36,427 bases of DNA from Chara braunii. Lineage: Eukaryota > Streptophyta > Charophyceae > Charales > Characeae. The stretch lies in assembly GCA_003427395.1 (NCBI GenBank), contig BFEA01000249.1:1194375-1230801 (forward strand), in the 5' to 3' direction. Positions 10,061 through 20,092 of this stretch are shown here, one piece after another (positions within the stretch are counted from its first letter, which is position 1; each line of letters begins with the position of its first letter). A program made the position numbers and the translations under genes. Under the pieces are notes generated by a model, which was not told where the DNA came from, made no database searches, and was given only the letters and a program-made list of their open reading frames with translations.

Positions 10061-10565
10061 GGCTAACTGCGCAGACTTGCCAAGTGACTGAACATAACCT
10101 TATCAAGCTGCGCAGGGCAGCCAAGTGACTGATCAAGGCCATACCAAGCAGCGCCCGCCTGCCAAGTGACAGATCAAGGCCTTACTGAGCTGCAGAAGCC
10201 TGCCAAGTGACAGATCGGATCCATGTTAAACTGCACAGACCTGCCAAGTGGCTGAACAGTATCATATCGAGCTGCGCAGGTCTGCCAAGTGTCAGATCAG
10301 AACCATATCATGCTGCGCAGGCCTTCCAATTGGCAGATCAGATCCTTATCAAACTGCGCAGACCTACCAANNNNNNNNNNNNNNNNNNNNNNNNNNNNNN
10401 NNNNNNNNNNNNNNNNNNNNNNNNNNNNNNNNNNNNNNNNNNNNNTCAGATCCTTATCAAACTGCGCAGACCTACCAAGTGGCTGAACAGTATCATATCG
10501 AGCTGTGCAGGTCTGCCAAGTGTCAGATCAGAACCATATCCTGCTGCGCAGGCCTGCCAAGTGTC
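10061..10565. repeat. Minisatellite array B, 41-bp unit, interrupted by a gap
   Basis: The motif CTGCCAAG recurs at 10159, 10200, 10241 and 10282, and as CTTCCAAT at 10323, giving an exact 41-bp period. The rest of the unit includes CTGCGCAG and CAGATCAGATCCTTATCAA. The array continues after the N gap in the same phase style to about 10565. The short ORFs spanning it have the same repeat read in three frames and are not genes. Confidence 0.9.
10371..10445. other. Assembly gap (75 N) inside array B
   Basis: Seventy-five undetermined bases lie inside the 41-bp tandem array, a typical place for short-read assemblies to collapse. True array length is unknown. Confidence 0.98.
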
Positions 10566-10719
10566 AATAGTGCAAGCATGATCACTAGATTCCGAAGCCA
10601 ACAACAGTGAGCGAGAATGCACAATTCCCAACCGCGGTAGTGCGCATGGGTGCACACGTCAACATCACAGGCAGGGGTGCACAGCAGTGAGCTCTCGGTC
10701 AACCTGATCATCAGTATTT

Positions 10720-10960
10720 GCAAGGGTGCACTCCCCTCAATTTGACCAGCAGCGAGCGCAAGGGTGCTCTCCAGTCATTTCTCGATCACAGGCAGTGAGT
10801 GCGAGGGCACTCTCCAATCATTTATCGATCAACAAGCAACAAGCGCAAGGGCGCTCTCCAATCATTTTTCAATCAACAGGCAGCGAGCGCAAGGGCGCTC
10901 TCCAGTCATTTCTCGATCAACAGGCAGCGAGTGCAAGCGCGCTCTCCAATCACTGCCTCC
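10720..10960. repeat. Minisatellite array C, 44-bp unit
   Basis: CTCTCCA recurs at 10810, 10854 and 10898 with a 44-bp period, plus degenerate units on both sides. The unit is built on GAGCGCAAGGGCGCTC followed by TCCAATCATTTNTCGATCAACAG. The GCGC-AAGG-GCGC core resembles the hairpin core of array A, but the rest of the unit is unrelated. Three overlapping plus-strand ORFs here are reading-frame artefacts. Confidence 0.88.
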
Positions 10961-11084
10961 GGCTATGGGCTCTGGCTTACCGCACGTCACCACGCGTCGC
11001 TATGCTTGCTGGATATTCGCAAAATGACACATGACTATTAGCACGCTAAGCACGGGTATAGAGCGCAGGGGAGGGGCGAGTGAA

Positions 11085-11360
11085 CCGCGGAAGTGAGTAC
11101 ACACATCTGAATGGGCGCACAAGGGGGCGTGAACTCGAATCTTAATGGGCACACAAGTGGGTGCGTACTTGGATCTCAATGAGCGCACAAGTGGGTGTGC
11201 ACTCAGATCTTAATTGGCACACAAGTGGGCGCACACTTGGATCTCAATGGGCGCACAAGTGGGCGCGTACTCAGATCTCAATGGGCGCACAAGTGGGCGC
11301 GTACTCAGATCTCAATGGGAGCACAAGTGGGCGCGCACACAAATCTCAGTGGGCTGCATA
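11085..11360. repeat. Minisatellite array D, 34-bp unit
   Basis: ACAAGTGGGC recurs at 11221, 11255 and 11289 with a 34-bp period. The unit is ACAAGTGGGCGCGTACTCAG plus ATCTCAATGGGCGC, with degenerate units from about 11085. About eight units are visible. The small plus-strand ORFs are translations of the array. Confidence 0.9.
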
Positions 11361-11390
11361 ATGAATTGGTCGGGACGACAGGGAAGGAAT

Positions 11391-11487
11391 AAGCAGGGAG
11401 ATGGGGAGAGAAGGAGGGAAGCGAGAAAGAAGAGATAAGGGGAGCGAAAGAGGAGGGAAGGAGAGGAGAGGAGGTGAGAGGAGATAG
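11391..11487 (+). repeat. Purine-rich low-complexity tract
   Basis: About 95 bases are almost entirely A and G (GGAGAGAAGGAGGGAAGCGAG-type). It lies directly after array D. The stretch from 11488 to 11754 between it and array E shows no gene or repeat that I recognise. Confidence 0.8.
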
Positions 11488-11754
11488 CAGCGGGGTGGTC
11501 GTGACCCAAGTGGGAATCCTGGTCACTGCACTGCCCAGAGCAGCCCAACCCCTTTGCTTGCCTCAATCTCGCCCATCTTGCTTCTCCTATTTGCCTCAAC
11601 GTTGTGGCTCTGGTCCCTGCTTTTCCTTGCTGCTCCACCAGTGCGTCTGCATTCCAATGTGTTTGCCTGTCTCGAGTGATACGGCCTCTCTTTTATAGTG
11701 GAGTGGCCAGGTGGTCGGGCCCAAGTGCAGTAGTCCCATGGTCGGGGCCGAGGC

Positions 11755-12385
11755 TAAAAATAGACCAGGGCTGTGCTAAAATTAGCACGGGCCTGCGCTA
11801 AAAATAACACAGGACTGGCACAGTCCCGACCTAGGAACATGAACAGCCAATCCCGGGCTAAAATTAGCACGGGCCTGCACTAAGAATAGCGCGGGATTGG
11901 CACAGTCCCGACCTTGGAACACGAACAGCCAGTCTCAGGTAGCCGAGCAGTCAGTCCCACGCTAAAAATAGTGTGGGACTGTGCTAATTTTAGCACGGGA
12001 CTGGGGCAAGCCCAGTCCCAGGTAGACGAACAGTCAGTCCCACGCTAAAAGTAGCATGGGACTGTGCTAATTTTAGCACGGGACTGGGACAGGCCCAGTC
12101 CCAAGTAGACGAACAGGCCCAGTCCCAAGTAGACGAACAGTCAGTCCCACGCTAAAAATAGCATGGGACTGTGCTAATTTTAGCACTGGACTGGGGCAGG
12201 CCCAGTCCCAAGTAGACAAACAGTCAGTCCCATGCTAAAAATAGTGTGGGACTATGCTAATTTTAGCATGGGACTGGGATAGGCCCAGTCCCAAGTAGGC
12301 GAACAGTCAGTCCCATGCTAAAAATAGCGTGGGACTCTGCTCATCTTAGCACGGGACTGGGATAGGCCCGACTTTGGCAAAAGAA
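11755..12385. repeat. Minisatellite array E, 83-bp hairpin-bearing unit
   Basis: CAGTCAGTCCCA recurs at 11948, 12031, 12138, 12221 and 12304: spacing 83, 107, 83 and 83, with the 107 step caused by an internal 24-bp duplication. Each unit carries two hairpins: GTCCCACGCTA-AAAA-TAGCATGGGAC (11-bp stem, one mismatch) and GTGCTAA-TT-TTAGCAC (7-bp stem). Degenerate units precede the regular ones from about 11755. Confidence 0.9.
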
Positions 12386-12815
12386 GAGTCAGTCATGCGC
12401 CTAAAATTGCACGTGACCCCATCTTAATTATTACTAGGACCTAGCCATTCATTTGTGGCCGTTTGGGGCTGTTCCTCTTCCAACCGAGTTACGTGGTTAT
12501 GTCGGTCCGGTCCCAACTGGTCAAACTTAATTATCTCACTAACCCTTGGTCCGTTTCAAGTGCCGTTTGGCCCGGGCCCCACTAATTCGTCCCTTGCGGT
12601 CATGACGATCCAGTCCAAAGGGGACGATCAGGCCTCCTGCGGACTGTACCGCTGCACCGTCTTTTCCGTGGCTTCGGCCCCCCCGGGAATTTAACCGATG
12701 CGTTAGGGCCTGGCTGACTACGACAGCGGACAACCCTTGGCGCAGATTTGACACGACGTGGAGGCTGACCACGTCGAGTCAACTTCCGTTGGCGCAACGC
12801 GTTGGCCTTCGACAG
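12386..12815. other. Unassigned spacer
   Basis: About 430 bases between array E and the E3 LTR. Neither strand has a supportable gene; short ORFs here show no domain. I see no repeats shared with the rest of the window. It directly abuts the truncated start of the E3 5' LTR, so a rearrangement breakpoint lies at about 12816. Confidence 0.5.
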
Positions 12816-13338
12816 CGTGCCCGCCCTAAGTGAAGGCGGGCCCCCTGAACTCGTCAATTTTTGCAAATCTTGGTCGGTGCCAGACAGTTGCCACGCACTA
12901 GTTGGTTACATCCGCCTTGCACGTGTTAATGGGAAAGATTTGTGAGCCTTCCAGGCCCTTCCAGCAGCGTGGGGTAAGCAGGGAGCATCGCACGATTGTG
13001 CTTGGGTGGTTGGACATGCCTAACCAAATCGGTCCCAGGCTGCTGTCTGAACGGCCCTGGGCGCAAACACTTCGGCTGAGACTGAGGCTACTGGGCACTC
13101 TGTCTCACATGGACGTGGCAAGGCAAAGCGCCCGCCACTTTCCATATAGGAAGGGTTTGGGCACCAGGGCAGGGATCGGGCCCTTGCACTTGCAAGCGAC
13201 AACGATGCGGGAGTGTGTACTCGCGAGCGGGGCAGGGATCGGGCCCTTGCACTTGCGAGCGGCGGCCCCCATAGCCAGGCTTGGCTTGGACTGAGTCAGC
13301 GGGTGGTGGTGGTCTTTGTGTATGAGGTGGAAGGTGTG

Positions 13339-13429
<91 letters not shown>

Positions 13430-13682
13430 GGATGACGATGTGAGGGCACATACCTGGTCTTGCGATAGTCTACAAGGGTCGGCGTCTTCATGTACTTCAG
13501 TTCTGCTGCCGACGTAGTCTGGGCGGCGAGCGCCAAGTAGGAAAAGGGCTTTGGATACTTGTGTTGGTGATGGCAAGAGTATCGGTGCAATTTTGCTTTC
13601 TGGACATTGTCGGACTTTCTGGCTTTCAATGTGATATTGCAATTTGGAATCTGTCATTTCGCTATTGTTCATTTTCCTTGGA
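12816..13682 (+). repeat. E3 5' LTR, 5' end truncated
   Basis: It aligns with 24397-25420 from GTGCCCGCCCTAAGTGAAGG through to TCATTTTCCTTG, then a primer site follows three bases later. The first roughly 45 bases of the other copy (TGTGAGGGTTTGACCCC...) are missing and replaced by unrelated sequence. It contains a (GA)43 microsatellite and an internal duplication of GGGCAGGGATCGGGCCCTTG that is absent from the other copy. Confidence 0.8.
13341..13426 (+). repeat. (GA)43 microsatellite
   Basis: Eighty-six uninterrupted bases of GA within the E3 5' LTR. In the 3' LTR the equivalent position is an assembly gap (25000-25109), presumably the same microsatellite at another length. Translations of it as long Leu-Ser or Arg-Glu runs on either strand are artefacts. 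Confidence 0.97.
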
Positions 13683-13685
13683 ATT

Positions 13686-13697
13686 TGTTATCAGAGC
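13686..13697 (+). other. E3 primer-binding site (degenerate initiator-Met tRNA type)
   Basis: TGTTATCAGAGC starts three bases after the LTR end. It matches TGGTATCAGAGC at 11 of 12 positions. Its spacing supports calling 12816-13682 the 5' LTR of a plus-strand element. Confidence 0.7.
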
Positions 13698-14916
13698 TGG
13701 TTCGAGCCGTTCCGCTGGCTCCTGCACAGTAACTGTTTGGTGCTTTGTCGGTAATGGTGGGACAGTGATAATGCTTGTGCGTGGGTGTTAGGCAGCCCAG
13801 GGTCGTGTGGTCTCGCCAAGAAGGCTATGTGATGTAATAGGGGTGCACGCTGGATGATGAGAGCTTGCTGACATGGCGAGTTTGAACTAAATTGCATTGT
13901 GGGTTGTGCTGAGGCATCGATCGGTCATCATAAATGCACGTCAAGTTACTGGTGAGAAATTTGTGGTTGGGGGCAGCACTATGAGGTACGTTGCTCCTTA
14001 CCTTATCTACCCTCTTCGTTACTTCATACCGTGAGGAAGTGAGTTATGTCTTGAGAGTCCTCTCATTGTGAGGTGTCCCGAGTGCTCAATCTTGAGAGTC
14101 GACATTCTTCCTGGAAGCAAGCCGGTGGGAGACGAGTGTTACCTCTGAAGGGCCCTGGAAGAAGCACTCGAGCCACGGTCACCATGCCAACCCACTGGGA
14201 TTAGTACACGCATGCTATGCTTCTTGTCCTTGGTTCCGCTTGCTGCGCTATAGAGGGAACGTGGAAAGACCACACGAGACGCATACCAGATCGTCTATAG
14301 ATATTTCTGGCGGATCCGACTTGAATCCTGGCTGTGATCGTCGTCCTGTTTGTGCTGTCCTTAAACTGCCTCTTGATGAGCCAGGTCAACCGTATTTAAG
14401 GCTCGTTGCACGGGAGGATAAAGAATGAGCAGGGCTGGTCATAAATGTTTTCCTGGGCACAGGGGTGGGCCGAATGCACACCTTCAGACACACTGCTGAA
14501 CCAGAGCTTTAGGACGTCGACATCAAGTGTTTACTCAAGAGGGACAAATGGGGAGGGAAGATACCAGTAAACAACTCGATTGTTTATTGTTGAAAATTTT
14601 TCATTTTGCATGCACAAGTAGCAAATGATTTTATTTTATTTTTTATATTTTTGATTAGTTAGTTGTGACGAACGCTGCGAACAAATGACAGATAGCTGCA
14701 GATAGGTAGTGCACATTTCTTGCTGCATTGCAATCTGTCTTAGACTAGTCAAAAGTAGGAATTGAATTGTTTGTAGGAATCTGAGATTATCTGCTAGTAC
14801 AGCTTGGCTACTTTTTGGCAAACTGGACCAAGTATTTATTTATTTTTAGGTGGTTGGATACCATGCTTAGGTAGGTCCCAACGAGGACACTATTGCAGAT
14901 CGTAGACCACACGTAA
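13698..14916 (+). other. E3 leader, no gene seen
   Basis: About 1.2 kb between primer site and gag. Small ORFs such as 14240-14428 have no recognisable domain. A TATTTAAGG string at 14393 and AT-rich stretches at 14600-14650 and 14836-14850 are the only notable composition features. The long leader matches the >1 kb leaders of E2 and E4. Confidence 0.5.
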
Positions 14917-16923
14917 CTCGTGAGTGGAGATGACAGTGGGGTTGTTAGACTAGAGGAGGACGATAGGAGATTAACCAGAAGATGGGCACTCAGTGGACCG
15001 ACCACTTTCATAGTGTTAGAACTAGGAGAGGAAAGGAGGCCGTGGAGAGAAGCCAAAGAGAGGGGAATGTTGCAGACGGCTAGGGAAGCAGCAACCAACG
15101 ACGGAAGGGCACTAGCAGTGACAATAGCAGGAGAGGCTAGAGCCAGTGCTGAGGCAGCCATGGCTACGCCCTCCACACAAGACTCCTCTTAGGCATCTTC
15201 TTCAGGTGTCAGTCAGGGAATCTCCCAGGCTTCTGTTGATCAATCTGCTGGCCTGCAGGTCAGCCAGCAGCAACTAATGTCAGATGAGGATTATGAGATC
15301 CAACAGGCGGATGCTCTCCACACAGAGTTCGGCACCAGTTGCAGGAGGTAGAAGGTAGGAGAGAAAGAGCAAGACTTAGAAAAGCTAGACTAGAGACAAG
15401 GTTAGAGGAGTTAGGCAAGTTAGAAGCTATAGATGAGTCATCTCTCGATCCTGTAGCGCAGTCCCTTCGGAAATCCCTTCCGAGTGTTGCCGAAGTACAA
15501 GTTGTGTAGCAAGAGATGTTGGCTACATTGATAGCTAGTCAGAATCAGATTCGGACCGCACTGCGGACGCCACGAACTCCGGTCAGGCAGCCACAGTTTG
15601 TTGTAGCTCCCCCTGCAGTTGCAGGTCCCACCATGACGCCGCAGCCGAGAGGGCAACCCTTTTCTCCTCAGTTTGGCATGCCCCTATCAAGCGGTCTAGA
15701 AGCAGGTAGTAGTGGGCAGGTTCCTATACAGCCTTCTTCATTTCCCCAACCGGTGGTTGCCGCTACAGGGCAGCCACAAGTGCAACAACCTTTGCAACAG
15801 GGTCTGCAGCTGCAGCAACAGCGGCCATTGCCGCCGCGACGACCTGTCCCACCGGTTTCACAACCGATGCAGCAGGCACAAGGAGTTGTACCACCCATGC
15901 AGTGGATACCCAAGATACCCTTGCTGAGTCCTAAACCCTTCTCCGACAACAAGAAGAAGGAAGAGGATATGGATACCTGGGTGATAACCGTGCCAACTTA
16001 TGCTAGGCACAAACTCACGAGGACAGAGGAGGAAGTCATTGTCGCTGCGTCCTTTCTAGAAGGATCTGAAGCCAGATGGTTGAATGGGTTAGTATAGCAG
16101 CAGGGCTACAGTCAGAACTTCGATGGCTGGGCACAAGCCAAATCATTGGAGGAGTTCGTACAATTAGTCTATAGCAGGTGGCATGACCCCCAAGGGGCTC
16201 AGAAGGCCTACGGCTCTCTGGCTAGCCTGGGATCAAAGAGATACCGGACAATACGGGAAGTAATGGATGACGTAGAGTGATTGATCGTGGTTCCCGACGT
16301 GTGGTTCGAACCCCAAGTACTCTTCACAACTTACTTGTGATGTCTGCCTACAGACGTCAAAAATAAGTTGGTCGATGAGGCCTCCATCGACATGCACGAC
16401 TTTGCTTCATTCAACAATAAGGCTTTAGACATTGAGGCTATGCTTGGGAGTGCCCAAACGAGACCGGTAGATGAGAGAAAGAAGAAACTTCCTCAAGATT
16501 GGAAGAAGGGCAACCTTATGTTCGTTGATCATTACGGTCAAGCGACTGAGATTGATGACTTTTTTTACCTTGGGGTAGTAACAGAGAGTTGGATGGGGGT
16601 GGAGGCACTTCAGATGGTGGAGTGGTCGCTCTCCTATCAGGGAAAAGATGAAGGGGGCCGGAAAATAGAAGGCGGGCAGGCCTAAGGGTCAATATGACCA
16701 AGGTTCACCCATATGGGTAAAACTTGGCTTAGAGTACGAGGTGTGGCGAGATCACGTTGCACGAGGCGCTTGCCTGAACTATGGCCAATATGGTCACACC
16801 ATGGCTAAGTGCAAGAGTAAGCGGGTCACCACGAAGGTCGCATTATCGATACTGACGGTTGGATCTTCAAACTCTTATGGTGCTTCTGCAAACACTTCAC
16901 AAGGAAACACCTCGGGGCAGTAG
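14917..16923 (+). pseudogene. E3 gag polyprotein, multiply broken
   Basis: This is the capsid/nucleocapsid gene of E3. The N-terminal part (14920-15192) reads SGDDSGVVRLEEDDRRLTRR and continues past TAG (15190-15192) into a Gln/Glu-rich coiled-coil stretch, a Pro/Gln-rich linker (15580-15900) and the gag fold (PFSDNKKKEEDMDTWVITV, SFLEGSEARWLNGL). The zinc knuckle is at 16771-16812, but its second Cys is Tyr (CLNYGQYGHTMAKC), so zinc binding should fail. In-frame stops include 15507-15509 and 16095-16097, with TGA codons near 16278 and 16337, besides frameshifts near 15340-15500. An in-frame TAA (14914-14916) precedes it and no convincing ATG remains. Confidence 0.8.
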
Positions 16924-17799
16924 GAGTGTTAGCCGCTCGTACTCGTGCTGAAGTGGTAACCTTACCTTCACGATTTCAGACGACGACCAAGGCTATTGAC
17001 CAATTGATCGCCCCGCAGACAGATCTAGACCAAACGATGCTCTATTCGATGGATGTGTCTGAGTCCTTAGACGAGTTAGGAACTGAGTGGTTAGAGAAAA
17101 ACCCTAGAGACTCCTGGGCGATGTTGAACAAAGTTCCAAAAGGTGAACACTTCGTGGTAGAAGTCAATGTAGGTGGCCGAAAGGTTGGCGCCTTCACATG
17201 CATAGGTTCTATGCGAAACTTTAACACGTGCTTGTGTGGATAGGCTGCGCTTAGGGGACCAAGTGTACCGGCTTAGCAGATCTGTGGCATCTACCTTGGC
17301 CAACGAGCACTCTATGGTATTAAAGGACTATGTCAAGGACGTAGTCTGCACCTTCTCCTATAGAGGAGGGGAACTGAAACACAAGATCTCGTTTCTAGTT
17401 AGAGACGAGCTGCCATTCGACATGTTGCGAGACATGTACTACCTCGAGGTTGCTAAGCCTCAGTTTGATTGGGATAGGAAGGTAATGATCCACAAGTTAC
17501 TAGATGGAAGGACCATTCGGCTGCAAAAGTTTAAGGATAGCAAACTAATGGAGAACTATGGTTGCACTTGTGCGCCATCTCTCTATAACTACTACAAGCA
17601 AAATCGTGAGGAAGGTATGTACTTCGTCTTTGTCTCTGAGAAAGGGGAGGCCGTAAAATCACCACCAGAGATAGGAGTCGTTGCACAGTATTCTGACCTT
17701 TTCGAAGAGCCTAGGGGTGTCGTGGAAAGGGAGATTGTCCATGTGATAGAAGTCGTCCCCGATAGCAAAGTACCTAGAGGACGGATCCTGCGGAGTTAG
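16924..17799 (+). pseudogene. E3 protease and linker
   Basis: This is the retropepsin domain of E3. The sequence FVVEVNVGGRKVGAFTCIGSMRNF aligns in position with the protease active-site loop, where D-[ST]-G-[AS] is expected; here it reads C-I-G-S, so the catalytic Asp is lost. A frameshift near 17235 moves the rest of the domain into another frame (DRLRLGDQVYRLSR through FLVRDELPFDMLRDMYYLE and KPQFDWDR). The linker to RT (AQYSDLFEEPRGVVEREIVH, VPDSKVPRGRILR) ends at TAG near 17798. Confidence 0.75.
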
Positions 17800-18400
17800 A
17801 TGAGCTCCGCCCCCAGTTCACGGAACTCACAGAGAAAGGATGGATTCGGCCAAGTACGCCCCCCTATGGAGCGCCGGTTCTATTTGTCCCAAAGAAAAGG
17901 GGGACCCTAAGGATGTGCATTGATTATAGGGGCCTCAATGCCATCACCGTTAATAACGCGGAGCCCCTACCCCGCATTGACGACCTCTTGGATAGAGTGC
18001 AGGGATGCCGGTACTTTACTAAGATGGATCTGAAGTCCGGATACCATCAAATTGTAATTAGGCCTCAGGACCAGCACAAAACCGCCTTTCAGACCAGGTA
18101 TGGTTTGTACAAGTTTGTGGTGATGCCCTTCGGCCTATGCAATGCTCTTGGGACGTTCCAGCACGCCATGAACCGGATCTTTCATAAGTACTTAGACAAG
18201 TTTATCATCGTGTACGTCAACGATATTCTTATCTTCAGTAGGACTGTAGAGGAGCATGCCGAGCACGTGAAAACAATGTTAGGGCTCCTAAGACAGCACC
18301 AGTATAAGGTTAACTTGGAGAAATACGAATTTGGTCGCACTAAGATCTTGTATTTGAGTCATGAGATTTTCACGGATGGTGAGGCCGAATGATGCCAAAG
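17800..18400 (+). pseudogene. E3 reverse transcriptase, catalytic Asp replaced
   Basis: Recognisable RT blocks: MCIDYRGLNAIT, DLKSGYHQIVI, FQTRYGLYKFVVMPFGLC and YVNDILIF encoded at 18213-18224. The motif should be YxDD; the first Asp of the pair is Asn (codon AAC). The two Asp residues bind catalytic metal ions in all reverse transcriptases, so this enzyme would be inactive. The thumb is cut by a frameshift near 18380, and several residues between WPKPQ and ITIASPLTDL are missing or scrambled (18425-18480). Confidence 0.88.
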
Positions 18401-19010
18401 TGGCCAGCATACATGACTGGCCCAAACCTCAGTTGGGTGCCAGACTACTATCGCCCATTTGTGAAAATTACATCACGATAGCCTCTCCTCTAACTGACCT
18501 CACGCGCCTTGACACCCATTGGGAGTGGACCGAAGAGCGTGAGGTAGCCTACAAGAGATTGAAATATGCCCTAACGCACTATAAAGTCCTCAAACTTTCG
18601 GATCCTCAACAACCTTTTGTTGTGACCACAGACGCCAACCAATATGGCATAGATGCGATCCTTACGCAGAAGGAGGGGAGAACGTTGAGGTCGATCGAGT
18701 ACATGAGTAAAAAGATGTCATCTCATAAATTAGCTAAGTCCACGTATAAGCGTGAACTCTACGCCCTCTATAGAGCACTAGTCCATTGGAGGCACTACCT
18801 CCTAGGCAGATTCTTTTGTTGTGAGATCTGACCATGAGACGCTGCATTGGATCAAGGCACAACCCGTGCTCTCCGACACACTCAAGAGGTGGATTGAAGT
18901 CATAGACGTGTATGACTTCAAGCTCAACCCTCTAAAGGGAGAATACAACAAAGTGGTTGGCGCACTATCGCGAAGGGCGCACTATTTGGGCGCACTAGTG
19001 ACTGAGTTTG
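18361..19010 (+). pseudogene. E3 RNase H domain
   Basis: The connection (SPLTDLTRLDTHWEWTEE) leads into RNase H: VVTTDANQYGIDAIL (Asp 1), YKRELYALYRAL (Glu), then a frameshift at about 18825 and MRSDHETLHWIKAQ (Asp 2). The final motif reads KVVGALSRRAHY, where the family has an Asp at the position of Gly (VADALSRR-type), so one of four metal-binding acids is missing. Confidence 0.8.
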
Positions 19011-20085
19011 GAATTTTTGGCGATGTAACTCAATCCATGGTGGAAGCCTATCAAGAGGATGCAGTCATATCTAAGATCATTCACAAACTGGAAGCTAAAG
19101 ATAAGGCTACTTCCGATGAGTTTATGTTGGTTAACGGCTTGTTGTTCCTTGAGAAGGTTGGGAATAAACGTTCGTGTGTACCAAATGGAGAGTCTTTAGG
19201 TAGTCTATTTTTAAGAGAGTGTCACGATGCAACTAGTGACAACAACAAACTTAGTGCAGAAATTTTGGTGGCCCACAATGATGGATGATGCAAAGAAGTA
19301 TGTAGAAACTTGCCAGGTTTGCCAGCGTGACAAACCACAGATGCAGGCACCGCTTGGGCTTATCAAGCCCTTGCCCATCCTTGTTGGCCTAGGTCAAAGT
19401 GTATCCATGGATTTCATGGATACCCTTGTAACCAGCAGGAGCAGCAAACTACACATCTTTGCCATTGTGGACAGATTCACAAAGTATGCTAGACTAGTCG
19501 CTATGCCTGAGACAACTAGGACTGACCATGTCATCAAGCTATTTATGGACAACTAGGTATGTTGACTTTGGTCTCCCTAAGTCTATCATAAGCGACAGGG
19601 ATGTTAGATTCACTAGTGAACTGTAGCAAAGTTCGACCCAACAGATGGGTACTCAACTGCAAATGACATCAGGGAAGCACCCTGAGTCAAATGGTTAGGC
19701 TGAACAAATAAACCGGGTAGTGCAACACTTGCTTCGACATTATATTAAACCAAGTTAGGATGACTGGGACGAGAAGTTACCCTTCGTCGCCAGCCTGTAC
19801 AACAACGTTGTGCACAACACTACCGGCATGACTTCCAACCAACTACATCTTGGTTGGAAGCCCAGATCTGAATTAGACTTCCTGTTGCCTGATAAACAGT
19901 CAACTGCAGCCCCTGGCAGCATAGAGTTTGTTGTCAAATACAAACAGATGTTGCTGCAGGCTGTAGAGCACATCAAGAAAGATCAAGATGCCATGGTTGC
20001 ATCTGAGAACAGACATAGACGGCCATTTGAGTTTCAAGTAGGCAAACAAGTCTGGTTAAAATCATTGGAACTGGCTGCCGAATCG
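19011..20085 (+). pseudogene. E3 integrase, N-terminal and core part
   Basis: The zinc module is split by a frameshift (SLFLRECHDATS in one frame; QKFWWPTMMDDAKKYVETCQ and VCQRDKPQ in the next). The core keeps D (SVSMDFMDTLV), D (SIISDRDVRF) and E (KHPESNG*AEQINR). TAG codons interrupt it at 19554-19556, 19624-19626, 19696-19698 and 19756-19758. The last E3 residues before the E1b sequence are VGKQVWLKSLELAAE at about 20040-20084. The missing remainder is found at 23896-24321. Confidence 0.82.
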
Positions 20086-20092
20086 GTTGCCG
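20070..20092. other. Junction between E3 integrase and E1b pol remnant
   Basis: The plus-strand E3 integrase (..SLELAAE) and the minus-strand E1b post-gag segment (..SPSATDSAAS) share the bases around GGCTGCCGAATCG, so the breakpoint lies within this overlap. There is no E1 LTR on this side, so it is a deletion breakpoint, not an insertion end. Confidence 0.65.

Noticed and set aside
10207-10610. Three overlapping plus-strand ORFs through the N gap
   Set aside because: They are the same 41-bp repeat read in three frames across undetermined bases.
9772-11360. CRISPR-like appearance of short regular repeats
   Set aside because: The units are contiguous with no unique spacers, the setting is eukaryotic, and there are no cas genes.
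13088-13672. Minus-strand ORFs of 174 and 194 codons with long Leu-Ser runs
   Set aside because: The runs are translations of the (GA)n microsatellite in the E3 LTR.
14240-14428. 62-codon plus-strand ORF in the E3 leader as a gene
   Set aside because: No recognisable domain, no partner and a leader position; length is expected by chance.
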